Assembly (NCBI GenBank): GCA_045651745.1
Contig: JAZRSW010000029.1
Span: 12,394 to 76,393, forward strand
Length of the DNA: 64,000 bases
From: UMGS172 sp045651745
Lineage (GTDB): Bacteria; Bacillota; Clostridia; Oscillospirales; Acutalibacteraceae
Direction of reading: 5' to 3'
A program made the translations under genes and the position numbers. The notes under the pieces are model-generated. The model ran no database searches. It was given only the letters and a program-made list of their open reading frames with translations, and was not told the origin of the DNA. Positions 1 through 6,792 of the stretch are shown one piece after another (the stretch's first letter is position 1; each line of letters begins with the position of its first letter).

Positions 1-4
1 TACA

Positions 5-403
5 ATGGATAAATACAACAAAGAATTAGAGAACAATTTGCTTGAAATGATTAAGCAAAAAGAACAGGCAGACAAAAGATTGTTGTCCGTAGAAGTGTTT
101 ATAGGCATTACCGCGACGGTCGTTCTTTTTGCTTTGATATTTGTTGCCGCTTTTGTGCAAATGTCAAATGGACTAAGAATTACTCTCATTGTATTTGGAT
201 TTGTTTTGTTCTTAGCGGGTTGCTTCTATGCACTGCGGATGGAGCAAGTGGCAGGATATTATACATGCAAAGAATGCGGACACCGATATGCACCGACATA
301 TAGAGCCGTTGCTATGGCTCCGCACATGGGCAGAACAAGATATATGCGTTGCCCGAAGTGTAACAAATTTTCTTGGCAGAAAAAGGTGTTGAGCAAGGAC
401 TAA
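5..403 (+). CDS. Small membrane protein with C-terminal zinc ribbon
   Basis: This 132-residue protein has a charged, coiled-coil-like N-terminus (about residues 1-25), two hydrophobic segments (about 27-53 and 58-77) and a cytosolic tail. The tail carries two Cys pairs, CKECG near residue 90 and CPKC near residue 116, the pattern of a treble-clef or zinc-ribbon fold. I do not recognise a named family. The ATG lies at position 5, so the upstream region is outside the window and a longer N-terminus cannot be excluded. The gene ends just before a strong bidirectional terminator. Membrane location and zinc binding are inferred from sequence pattern only. Confidence 0.75.
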   Translation: MDKYNKELENNLLEMIKQKEQADKRLLSVEVFIGITATVVLFALIFVAAFVQMSNGLRITLIVFGFVLFLAGCFYALRMEQVAGYYTCKECGHRYAPTYRAVAMAPHMGRTRYMRCPKCNKFSWQKKVLSKD

Positions 404-433
404 TAAGCCCTTTGCTTAACGACATAAACATTA

Positions 434-465
434 AAAAGGATGCGCGAAAATTCGTGCATCCTTTT
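434..465. terminator. Bidirectional intrinsic terminator
   Basis: A hairpin of AAAAGGATGC paired with GCATCCTTTT is followed by T-rich tracts on both strands. It separates the convergent zinc-ribbon gene (plus) and the chimeric GH2 ORF (minus), so it can serve both. Confidence 0.8.
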
Positions 466-473
466 AATTTTAT

Positions 474-2009
474 TTATCTAATTTTATCATTCGGTTGAGT
501 TACGGGGATTTCAAGCCTTGCCGATTCAAGCCCTTTTGAATGAGCATAAACCTTCAAAGTGCCTTCCTTTCCTGTTGACACAATAAGCGCGGCGACAACG
601 CCGGCACGCATTTCTCTTTTATTAGAGGATAGCGACATGTGGTCACAATAATCCGAACCGGTTGAACGAACAATACCCAAACCATTACATTCTAAGCTGA
701 CACTTACTTTCGCATCGGGGACGCGATTGCCGTTAGCATCGACACAATAACAATTAATAAGTACAGCATCGTACGGCGTGGCAAACAACGCTTCGGTCTG
801 CATTTCGAGTTCGAGTGCAACCGGTTCGCCTGTGGTAACTATGCGGTCAAGCGCCACCTCTTTCCCGCCGATATAACCCTTTGCAACAACTTCACCCGGC
901 ATGTAAATAACCTTCCATTCACCGTGACCGTATTTTTCGATGTCTTTTTTGCCAAGGCTCTTGCCGTTTAAGAACAGTTCAACCTGCTCGCAGTTAGTAT
1001 ATGTCCACACTGTGACTTCTTCGCCTTTGCGACCTTTGAGATTCCAATGCGGTAATATATGCACCATCGGTTTTTCACTCCAGAACGACTGGTTCTGATA
1101 AAACGCGTCTTTTCTTTGCAAAAACAAATCAATAGCGCCTGATACCGAACAAAGTCGTGGCCACTGACACTCACCGCGATGCTCGATAGCTGCCCACTGA
1201 TAACCGCCTGCAACCCATTCGCGTTCCATAAGGAACTTCCACGTGCCTTCGCGTCCGGGTTGGTTTTTATTATCATAATAATCAAAAGCACTAAAGTACT
1301 GACTTTTAAGGTCAGAATCGTTATACCAACCGCGTGTGCTCGGCAATGCACAGTTTTCTGATGAAAAAATCGGCAATTTCGGGAACTTTTCATGAAGAGC
1401 ATCATATCCCGCAAGATTATAATTAATACCAACAATATCCTGCGCCTCAAAACACTTAACCTTTTCGGGATTGGCGTCGCTCGAACTGGTTACGGGACGG
1501 GTTGGGTCAAGTTCGCGTATTATGCACGAATTTCTTTCAACAAACCTTTTACCCTGCTCGGTCAATGCCATTCTTTCCTCGTTAAACAACGACCACATAA
1601 TAACGCCGGGACGGTTTCTGTCCTTCTTTATAAGAGTAACGAGTTGGTCAATGTATTCGTCACTTGTGCCAAACCATCTTGTTTCACTCATAACAAGGAA
1701 ACCTTGACGGTCGAGTTCGTCCATCGTCTGGTCGCTATGTGAATAGTGCGACGTACGATAACCGTTAGCGCCCATTTCCTTAAACAGTTTTATGCGGTAT
1801 CTCTTTATACGGTCAAACACCGTCTTGACCCACTCACAGTACCGCTGGCACTGCTGTTGATATGTGTGGTAGGTACCAAAGGAATATGTCCCCTGTGATG
1901 CCGTCCCCGCTTTCTTTGCAACGTGCTTGGATTGACCAAAGCAGCACAGGCTTTGGAGCACATCGTTCACTTGCATTTTGAGATTCTTTCGGCGTTCTCG
2001 TTTTGCCAT
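474..2009 (-). pseudogene. Chimeric ORF: tyrosine-recombinase N-terminus fused to truncated GH2 beta-galactosidase
   Basis: The reading frame joins two unrelated pieces. Residues 1 to about 66 (MAKRERRKNLKMQ..., then SFGTYHTYQQQCQRYCEW) look like the start of a site-specific tyrosine recombinase, including its SAM-like core-binding helix. From about residue 68 on the protein is a GH2 glycosidase that begins inside the TIM barrel. The acid/base motif WSLFNEE and a nucleophile-type SEN motif are present, followed by a DUF4982-like domain and an Ig-like C-terminal domain. The GH2 sugar-binding and immunoglobulin-like N-terminal domains and the first barrel strand are missing, so activity is doubtful. 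I chose the ATG at 2009 because GGGGAGG lies 8 nt upstream, which means the translation signals come from the recombinase gene. The junction is near 1810. This is probably the product of a deletion during decay of a mobile element. Confidence 0.7.
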
Positions 2010-2420
2010 ATTGGACACCTCCCCGGTGCAGATTGGTTAAAGTAAAACAAGGCGCTTTTTATCCTGTTGCGCGTCAGTCCGGTATGGTTGCTGCATCACT
2101 TACGATTTATAAATTGGTCATTCTTTCCTTTCTTCAAAATTGTTAATTGTGGGCGTGCGGCGATAGGCACCGCCTTTAGTTGCTGGGGTATGGCTGAGCG
2201 GTTGCAGCTTCGCTCGTTTTGTTCAAAGTCACCTATTATCATTTCGCGTGCTGTTGCACGCTCATAACAATATAATGACATACGCGAAGGGTCTCAAAGC
2301 GTATTCCGCCGTTTATACGTCGAGAATCGTATAAACGGCGGCGCCGCTTAAGGGGAACGAAAAAGAACGCATACAGACAACTACCTGTATGCGCTCTTTC
2401 AAAAACGTTATGGATATGCG
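2010..2420. other. Gene-free remnant upstream of the recombinase fragment, with two hairpins
   Basis: No convincing gene was found; short ORFs on both strands lack family features. It contains a perfect 14-bp inverted repeat (2306-2319 with 2328-2341, 8-nt spacer) and a second imperfect hairpin (about 2359-2400, core GCATACAG/CTGTATGC). Read on the minus strand, the second hairpin is followed by a T-rich run, like an intrinsic terminator. The stretch is most likely the former 5' flank of the mobile element that donated the recombinase fragment. Confidence 0.5.
2306..2341. repeat. Perfect 14-bp inverted repeat
   Basis: CCGCCGTTTATACG at 2306-2319 is the exact reverse complement of 2328-2341, separated by 8 nt. 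It has no T-tract on either side, so it is more likely a recombinase or protein binding site or element end than a terminator. Confidence 0.6.
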
Positions 2421-2449
2421 TTGAAAAATTCACATTTTTATGATATAAT
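2421..2449 (+). promoter_or_regulatory. Sigma-A promoter of the serine hydrolase gene
   Basis: TTGAAA (2421-2426), a 17-nt spacer and TATAAT (2444-2449), preceded by TGA as an extended -10. The expected transcription start is near 2456, about 60 nt upstream of the ATG. Confidence 0.7.
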
Positions 2450-2453
2450 ACTA

Positions 2454-2477
2454 TTCGATAAACTTGAATTTGTCGAA
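2454..2477. promoter_or_regulatory. Imperfect 24-bp palindrome over the transcription start (possible operator)
   Basis: TTCGA at 2454-2458 and TCGAA at 2473-2477 frame a symmetric AT-rich core (9 of 12 positions pair). It covers the predicted start site of the serine hydrolase promoter, where a repressor would block initiation. No cognate regulator is visible nearby. Confidence 0.4.
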
Positions 2478-2515
2478 CAGTTAGGAAAATAAGAATTTGT
2501 AGGAAGGAATAATTC

Positions 2516-3532
2516 ATGCGATTTTTTCACGCTATCGATGTGGAACGTCTATTGAAAATAAAAGGAAAACGAGGTTACGGCATCTCCCTTGCCGTTGTCA
2601 AAGGCGACGAAATCGAGACATACTGTTCTGGCAGTGGCAGATACGGACAGGACTTCCCGGTAAATCCTGACATGCTGTTCCAGGCCGGTTCTATCAGTAA
2701 GCCCATGTTTGCACTGACGCTCCTTCGATATGTGGACAAAGGACTCATCGATTTAGATGCGGATATTTCGGGTATTCTCAGCGATTTTGTTAAGAAGCCT
2801 CCTATGACTTTCCCTGCACTGCTATCCCACACAGCAGGGTACAGCGTTGGCGGATTCATGGGATATCGCGCCGACGCCCCGTTACTGTCGTTGGAGGATG
2901 TGATTGCAGGACGCGGCAACTCAAAGAAGGTCGTCAAAATCAAGCCCTACGGAAAGCAGTACAGATATTCTGGCGGTGGCATTACGCTGGCTGAGCTTGC
3001 CTTTACGCGACTTGCGGGAACATCGCTCAGGGATGCTTTTCAGAAAGAAGTCGCCGAGCCTCTATGCTTAACCAGAACCGGTTATTTCCAACCGCTTGAC
3101 GAGGATTTGGTTGCTAATGCCGCGTTTGGAGGTAGGCTCGCATACAGAAAAAAAGAAGATTCCGCCCATGGTTATCATTACTATCCGGAACACGCTGCAG
3201 CAGGTCTTTGGACAACGCCTATAGAGATGACGAAGGTCGGTATTGCGCTTTCGAGAAGCTTCCGCAAACGGGGGTTGCTTGAACAGAAGACTGCTGAACG
3301 AATGGCAACTCCTATATTAGGTGGCTGTGGGCTTTGTCTGTTCCGCAATGGGGATACCGCATATCATTACGGTGGAAACGAGGGTTTCCTTACATTTTGG
3401 AGATTCTCCCTGAAGGAAGACCTTTGTGTAGCCGGCATGGTCAACAATAGCTATGGTCATACCTTTGAAGCAATGAAAGAAATCGAGAATAAACTGTTTG
3501 AAAGTTTACAGAATACAGACACATCAAAATAG
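2516..3532 (+). CDS. Serine hydrolase, beta-lactamase/penicillin-binding class C family
   Basis: This 338-residue protein has the class C beta-lactamase/esterase fold (Pfam Beta-lactamase, PF00144). The nucleophile motif S59-I-S-K62 lies at the end of a GSISKPM segment, Y151-S-G is the second catalytic element, and H284-Y-G replaces the KTG triad. The family includes D,D-peptidases, esterases and amidohydrolases; the substrate cannot be read from sequence. No signal peptide is visible, so it is probably cytoplasmic. The start is supported by AGGAAGG 10 nt upstream. It is the only clearly intact gene between broken mobile-element pieces, with its own promoter and a palindrome over the start site. 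Confidence 0.85.
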   Translation: MRFFHAIDVERLLKIKGKRGYGISLAVVKGDEIETYCSGSGRYGQDFPVNPDMLFQAGSISKPMFALTLLRYVDKGLIDLDADISGILSDFVKKPPMTFPALLSHTAGYSVGGFMGYRADAPLLSLEDVIAGRGNSKKVVKIKPYGKQYRYSGGGITLAELAFTRLAGTSLRDAFQKEVAEPLCLTRTGYFQPLDEDLVANAAFGGRLAYRKKEDSAHGYHYYPEHAAAGLWTTPIEMTKVGIALSRSFRKRGLLEQKTAERMATPILGGCGLCLFRNGDTAYHYGGNEGFLTFWRFSLKEDLCVAGMVNNSYGHTFEAMKEIENKLFESLQNTDTSK

Positions 3533-3560
3533 TCAAATTCCAATATGTCGAACTCCCGCA

Positions 3561-3885
3561 TTATTCCGGGAACGGCAGTTCTCCACCGTCATCCGGTTCC
3601 GGTTCATCTTCCTGTACAACCACCGGAGGGGTGGGCGGTACGGCTGTCCGAACATCCGCGCCAAAGTAGGATTCCAGCAAATCCGTCGGGAGCATGCCTA
3701 CGCGCTTTTGCTCGTCCAGCCATTCTATGAACTTGCTCGGCAGTTGTAGCTTCTTTGTTAGCTGTGTATGCCCTACGGCATCGTAGCATACATACTGCAC
3801 GCTGCCATCCATATTGAAGTGCATTGACGCGCCGTTGATACGGCGCGTTAATTGTTCCCAAGCAACAGCGTTGTATCTTCGGTTG
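3561..3885 (-). pseudogene. 5'-truncated mobile-element gene fragment, unknown family
   Basis: A reading frame open from about 3885 to a stop at 3561 encodes about 107 residues. It reads FTNRRYNAVAWEQLTRRIN..., then a segment with SKFIEWLDEQKRVG and an acidic, proline-rich tail ending in GELPFPE. The internal ATG at 3824 would give an 87-residue product, but the sequence before it continues in the same style, so the true start has been lost. Local base composition is more GC-rich than the neighbours, which suggests transfer. The frame runs head-on into the tnpV remnant at about 3883. I do not recognise the family. Its style resembles accessory genes of Firmicutes conjugative elements, but that is a guess. 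Confidence 0.45.
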
Positions 3886-4023
3886 GTAAAGGAACTCTCC
3901 GAAAAAGAAAATGTAACAGAAAACTTAAAGGCAACTGACCAAATGGCGTGGGTGCAGAAGATGAATAATATCCGTAATCGTGCAACGGAAATTGTAAATG
4001 CAGAAATGATTTACACAGTATAA
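3883..4023 (+). pseudogene. tnpV: TnpV transposon protein, C-terminal remnant
   Basis: The last 46 codons match the C-terminus typical of TnpV (PF14198), a small accessory protein of Firmicutes transposons. Characteristic segments are TDQMAWVQKMNNIRNRA and TEIVNAEMIYTV. About the first two thirds of the gene is missing, and the frame upstream belongs to the opposite-strand fragment. A GC-rich terminator follows directly, so the 3' end of the original transposon gene is intact. Confidence 0.7.
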
Positions 4024-4030
4024 TCGCATT

Positions 4031-4064
4031 GGCGGCAGGGAGAAATCTCTGCCGCCATTTTCTT
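4031..4064 (+). terminator. Terminator of the tnpV remnant
   Basis: GGCGGCAG pairs with CTGCCGCC around a short loop, extended by GAGA/TCTC, followed by ATTTTCTT. Confidence 0.75.
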
Positions 4065-4097
4065 ATGCTTAGATTTATGGATTTTTACAGTTATTTA

Positions 4098-4106
4098 TGC
4101 TATAAT
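4098..4106 (+). promoter_or_regulatory. Extended -10 promoter
   Basis: TGC directly precedes TATAAT (4101-4106), 30 nt upstream of the ATG at 4137. No good -35 box is present, as is common for extended -10 promoters. Confidence 0.5.
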
Positions 4107-4136
4107 GTCAATACAAAAACACAAAGGATGTTAAAG

Positions 4137-4889
4137 ATGACTAAATGGATATGGAACGGAGAAATAGATTTTGCTTGGGAAGAATTATCGCAGTTTATAA
4201 TAAAAAAATGTGATGAATTTACAAATACTATGTTAGAAACCACTTCGTTTTCTCCGAACGAAGAAAGCAAAGCTCTTATTTCTTCTGAATGTTTGGAGCG
4301 ATATAAAAATTTAACCCAATTATTGTCAGAAAGTATGAAAGATTATCCGTACTATTATTGTGGCGATTTAGGGGATAATTTACAAAATGCAAAAAAACTT
4401 AACAGTTGGATTCTTTTGGGTTCATTAACTGAAACAACATTGCAAATTTTTCTTGCTTTTTATATGGACGATTACAAAAATGCAAAATGGCAACTGTGGG
4501 ATAATTTTAAGACAGATGAAACTTTACAACCTATTATAAAATTTATTGATGATGATTTAATTGGAAAAGGTGAATTGAGTTCCAAACAAGGGAAATCTAT
4601 TAAAGAGGCTGTTAAAGAAGTTATAAAAAAACATACAGTCCAACACGATATTAAAAAGATAATGTTAGATGAATTAATACAGTTGTTTAGAAAGTTGGGA
4701 TTATTCGATGACAGTGACCTTAATTATTTAGAGAAAATTAAAGCAAACCGAAATGGAATTCATTCTTTTGAAAATAGAGAGATTGGCAGTTGGGAAGAAC
4801 TGCATTATTGTATTCACTTTTTCTGTTATCTTATGGAATGGGTATTGTTTAGGTTGCCGGATATTCCGGACGAAGCTTATTTTTACTAA
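4137..4889 (+). CDS. Hypothetical protein with HEPN-like RNxxH motif
   Basis: A 250-residue, largely helical, cytosolic protein of unrecognised family. The ATG at 4137 is preferred because AAAGGATG and an extended -10 lie just upstream; the frame is open 108 nt further but that stretch holds the promoter. Near the C-terminus R205-N-G-I-H209 followed by a helical segment (WEELHYCIHFFCYLMEWVLF) resembles the RNxxH motif of many HEPN-type or abortive-infection-like proteins. The spacing is one residue shorter than the canonical Rx4-6H RNase motif. It sits beside mobile-element debris and an Mrr-type nuclease, which fits but does not prove a defence role. Confidence 0.6.
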   Translation: MTKWIWNGEIDFAWEELSQFIIKKCDEFTNTMLETTSFSPNEESKALISSECLERYKNLTQLLSESMKDYPYYYCGDLGDNLQNAKKLNSWILLGSLTETTLQIFLAFYMDDYKNAKWQLWDNFKTDETLQPIIKFIDDDLIGKGELSSKQGKSIKEAVKEVIKKHTVQHDIKKIMLDELIQLFRKLGLFDDSDLNYLEKIKANRNGIHSFENREIGSWEELHYCIHFFCYLMEWVLFRLPDIPDEAYFY

Positions 4890-4924
4890 AATTTATTGAA
4901 ATACTTTATTTTTCAGACAATTTA

Positions 4925-4933
4925 TGATATAAT
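4925..4933 (+). promoter_or_regulatory. Extended -10 promoter of the structured RNA
   Basis: TGA then TATAAT (4928-4933). The predicted start, 7 nt downstream at about 4940, coincides exactly with the first base of the closing stem of the RNA candidate. Confidence 0.55.
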
Positions 4934-4939
4934 ATCATA

Positions 4940-5137
4940 GCCAAACAAAGCAGAATAAGGAACAAATCTTATTACAAGGGAATATTATACCCTTTTTTGG
5001 TTATCATCCGATAAGAGTTCGGTAAAAACGCAACTCCCACTCGGATGGTAATAAGGATTTCCTTTTCTGTTTGAGCTTTGTTTGGCGACAATCGGGGTTG
5101 CGCTTTTCGGTGCGTGGCTTCGGTCACGCACTTTTTT
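4940..5137 (+). ncRNA. Candidate structured RNA or 5' leader, class not recognised
   Basis: GCCAAACAAAGC (4940-4951) is exactly complementary to GCTTTGTTTGGC (5075-5086), closing a domain of about 147 nt. Inside it, AGAATAAGGAA near the 5' side pairs with TTCCTTTTCTG on the 3' side, and an AAGGG/CCCTT hairpin is followed by T6. Further in are a stem TATCATCCGA/TCGGATGGTA and a nested GAGTT/AACTC hairpin. After the domain comes a terminator-like hairpin GTGCGTG/CACGCAC with T6 (5110-5137), then the EF-hand gene. A promoter places the start at 4940. It could be an independent RNA or a cis-regulatory leader with transcription attenuation. The rod-like shape recalls 6S RNA, but I cannot identify the conserved 6S bubble. 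Confidence 0.5.
5110..5137 (+). terminator. Intrinsic terminator between RNA element and EF-hand gene
   Basis: GTGCGTG pairs with CACGCAC across an 8-nt loop (contains CTTCGG), followed by six Ts. It lies 19 nt upstream of the next ATG, so it is either the end of a free RNA or an attenuator. Confidence 0.75.
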
Positions 5138-5155
5138 ATAATAAGGGGAATAGTA

Positions 5156-5350
5156 ATGGCTGAAAAACCGCAGAAAAGAAAAACAAGCTTTTTAAGTAAA
5201 CCGTTTGATTTAAATAGAAATGGAAAAATCGATCCGGCAGAAGCGGCTTTGATTATGATGGTTATGGATGATGTTAACAAAGAAACAGAACCACAAAATG
5301 AAAGAAATAATGTTATTGATATTGATGATATGGATATAAAAGGTATTTAG
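5156..5350 (+). CDS. Small EF-hand-like protein
   Basis: A 64-residue, highly charged protein. Residues 18-29 (D-L-N-R-N-G-K-I-D-P-A-E) match a canonical EF-hand calcium loop, with ligands at D18, N20, N22, D26 and E29 and the invariant G23 and I25. It has only one loop, and the tail is acidic. No signal peptide is visible. The ATG at 5156 is chosen because AAGGGG lies 8 nt upstream; the open frame extends further but runs through the terminator. It ends 14 nt before the Mrr-type nuclease gene with that gene's ribosome binding site in the gap, so the two are almost certainly co-transcribed. A calcium-dependent role alongside the nuclease is speculation. Confidence 0.65.
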   Translation: MAEKPQKRKTSFLSKPFDLNRNGKIDPAEAALIMMVMDDVNKETEPQNERNNVIDIDDMDIKGI

Positions 5351-5364
5351 GAGAGTGTAAGATT

Positions 5365-6471
5365 ATGCCATTTTTGATAATTGTATTAATTGTTGTTGTA
5401 GGAATTGTAATTTATAGTTCTTATACTTCATCACAAAACAAGAAACAGTGTGAAGCAAATATTGAGCGAAGAAAATCTTTTGTAACATCATCTTTTCCTA
5501 ATGCACGTACCATAGTGAATAATGGAATTTATTTATTTTTTATGGATGATACAAAACAGTCGTTTGGCATTGATGACAGCGGAACCACATATAGTTATTC
5601 TGGATTGCGCTCTATTAATATTTATAATGATGCAATCAATTTCAGCCACGATAGTGCCTCATATCAGGGTCTACAAATAGGAAAAAGTCCTTTTCCAGAT
5701 GATAAGTCTGCTCCCCTTGATAGTAATTCGGTTTCTACGATTGCAAATGCAATGTTCCCAATATTACGTAATAATTTACATAAAAAACTAACAGCGTGTG
5801 GAATTACACCTACTCACGAGTATGTCAATCGTGGACAAATTTGGGGGTGCGACATAAATTCAAAGGTATATTACAACACACACGCATATTTTCAAATTCA
5901 TGATTTTTCTAAGTTACGTAATGTATCAATGCAAGATGTTAGTGGTAACCCGGATTGGAAATGCAATTATATCATTACTGTGGTAACGAAAGGTGATGAT
6001 GGATGGGACGATGACGAATTAGATATCTATGTTGATGACAGTACGACATTGAACAATCTGTTAGCGATGTTTAAAGGTATAAAAGATAGACAAAACAGAT
6101 TTGATATAAGAACAGATCAAAAGGACTTTGATTTGATGGAAGGTCACGAATTTGAGTATTTTTGTGCTGAACTCTTAAGGAAGAATGGTTATCAAAATGT
6201 TAGTGTAACTCAGGGTAGTGGAGACCAAGGTATAGATATTATTGCGTATAGAGATGGAATTAAATATGGTGTTCAATGCAAATGTTATTCTTCTGATATA
6301 GGAAATAAAGCAGTACAAGAAGTATTTGCAGGAAAGTCATATTATGAATGCCATATAGGAGTAGTATTGACCAACCAATATTTCACAAGAGCAGCAATAG
6401 ATTTGGCTCAAAAAAACGGTATTGTTCTCTGGGATAGGAACAAGTTGTTAGAATTAATATCGAATGCTTAG
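5365..6471 (+). CDS. Membrane-anchored Mrr-type restriction endonuclease-like protein
   Basis: This 368-residue protein starts with one transmembrane helix (residues 3-18), then a long domain of unknown type (about 20-250) and a C-terminal Mrr_cat nuclease domain (PF04471, about 255-365). The nuclease core is readable: E-F-E-Y-F in helix 1, the catalytic D291 in G-S-G-D-Q-G-I-D, and Q304-C-K306 as the (E/Q)xK motif. Mrr-type domains cut modified or foreign DNA. The membrane anchor with a large middle domain is unlike the classical Mrr, and suggests a nuclease acting at the membrane or one triggered there. GGAG lies upstream of the ATG. It follows the EF-hand gene in an apparent operon. Confidence 0.75.
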   Translation: MPFLIIVLIVVVGIVIYSSYTSSQNKKQCEANIERRKSFVTSSFPNARTIVNNGIYLFFMDDTKQSFGIDDSGTTYSYSGLRSINIYNDAINFSHDSASYQGLQIGKSPFPDDKSAPLDSNSVSTIANAMFPILRNNLHKKLTACGITPTHEYVNRGQIWGCDINSKVYYNTHAYFQIHDFSKLRNVSMQDVSGNPDWKCNYIITVVTKGDDGWDDDELDIYVDDSTTLNNLLAMFKGIKDRQNRFDIRTDQKDFDLMEGHEFEYFCAELLRKNGYQNVSVTQGSGDQGIDIIAYRDGIKYGVQCKCYSSDIGNKAVQEVFAGKSYYECHIGVVLTNQYFTRAAIDLAQKNGIVLWDRNKLLELISNA

Positions 6472-6502
6472 AGTTTGTATGAATGGTGAAAGTAAAGGAA
6501 TG

Positions 6503-6536
6503 TGATAGCAAACCGTGATAGCAAAATGATAGCAAA
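6503..6536. repeat. Three direct copies of TGATAGCAAA
   Basis: Copies start at 6503, 6516 and 6527 (13- and 11-nt periods, about one helix turn). Iterons of this spacing often bind a protein on one face of the DNA, such as a recombinase accessory site, but nothing else identifies it. Confidence 0.45.
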
Positions 6537-6657
6537 AGTTAGGACTACCTATGTATATAGGATAATCTAAAACAAAGCAAATCAATTTGTGCCACTATGC
6601 TAAAACAAAATCGTTTAAGGTCGCTTTTGTGGTTGCGAGTGGGAATAATGTATAAGT

Positions 6658-6704
6658 AAAAACAAATGCCCTTTTGCATTAAGCAAAAGGGCATTTGTTT
6701 TTTT
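6658..6704. terminator. Strong bidirectional terminator, related to the repeat at 46785
   Basis: A perfect 20-bp stem (6658-6677 with 6683-6702) and a 5-nt loop with A/T runs at both ends. Core ATGCCCTTTTGC/GCAAAAGGGCAT. It closes the Mrr-nuclease operon on the plus strand. Confidence 0.85.
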
Positions 6705-6736
6705 ACAAAGTTGAGACGAGGTAAAGCCAAAAATAT

Positions 6737-6764
6737 CAGCCCCTGCTAAACTCAGCAGGGGCTG
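6737..6764 (-). terminator. Terminator of the giant surface protein
   Basis: CAGCCCCTGCT (6737-6747) pairs with AGCAGGGGCTG (6754-6764). On the minus strand it is followed by ATATTTTT. It lies 28 nt beyond the stop codon. Confidence 0.85.
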
Positions 6765-6792
6765 TGTTCGTTATTCAACTTTTTCTCTCAGC

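Larger units (their letters stand above)
6472..6792. other. Gene-free stretch with direct repeats and two terminators
   Basis: Contains three copies of TGATAGCAAA, a long perfect terminator and the terminator of the surface protein. No coding signal was seen. Confidence 0.6.

Noticed and set aside
2096..2517. Small minus-strand ORFs of 61 and 92 codons
   Set aside because: Neither has a recognisable family or a good ribosome binding site; one covers hairpins and a promoter.
4940..5086. 6S RNA as identity for the structured RNA
   Set aside because: The rod shape and length are compatible, but I could not locate the conserved central bubble or closing sequence, so the class stays open.
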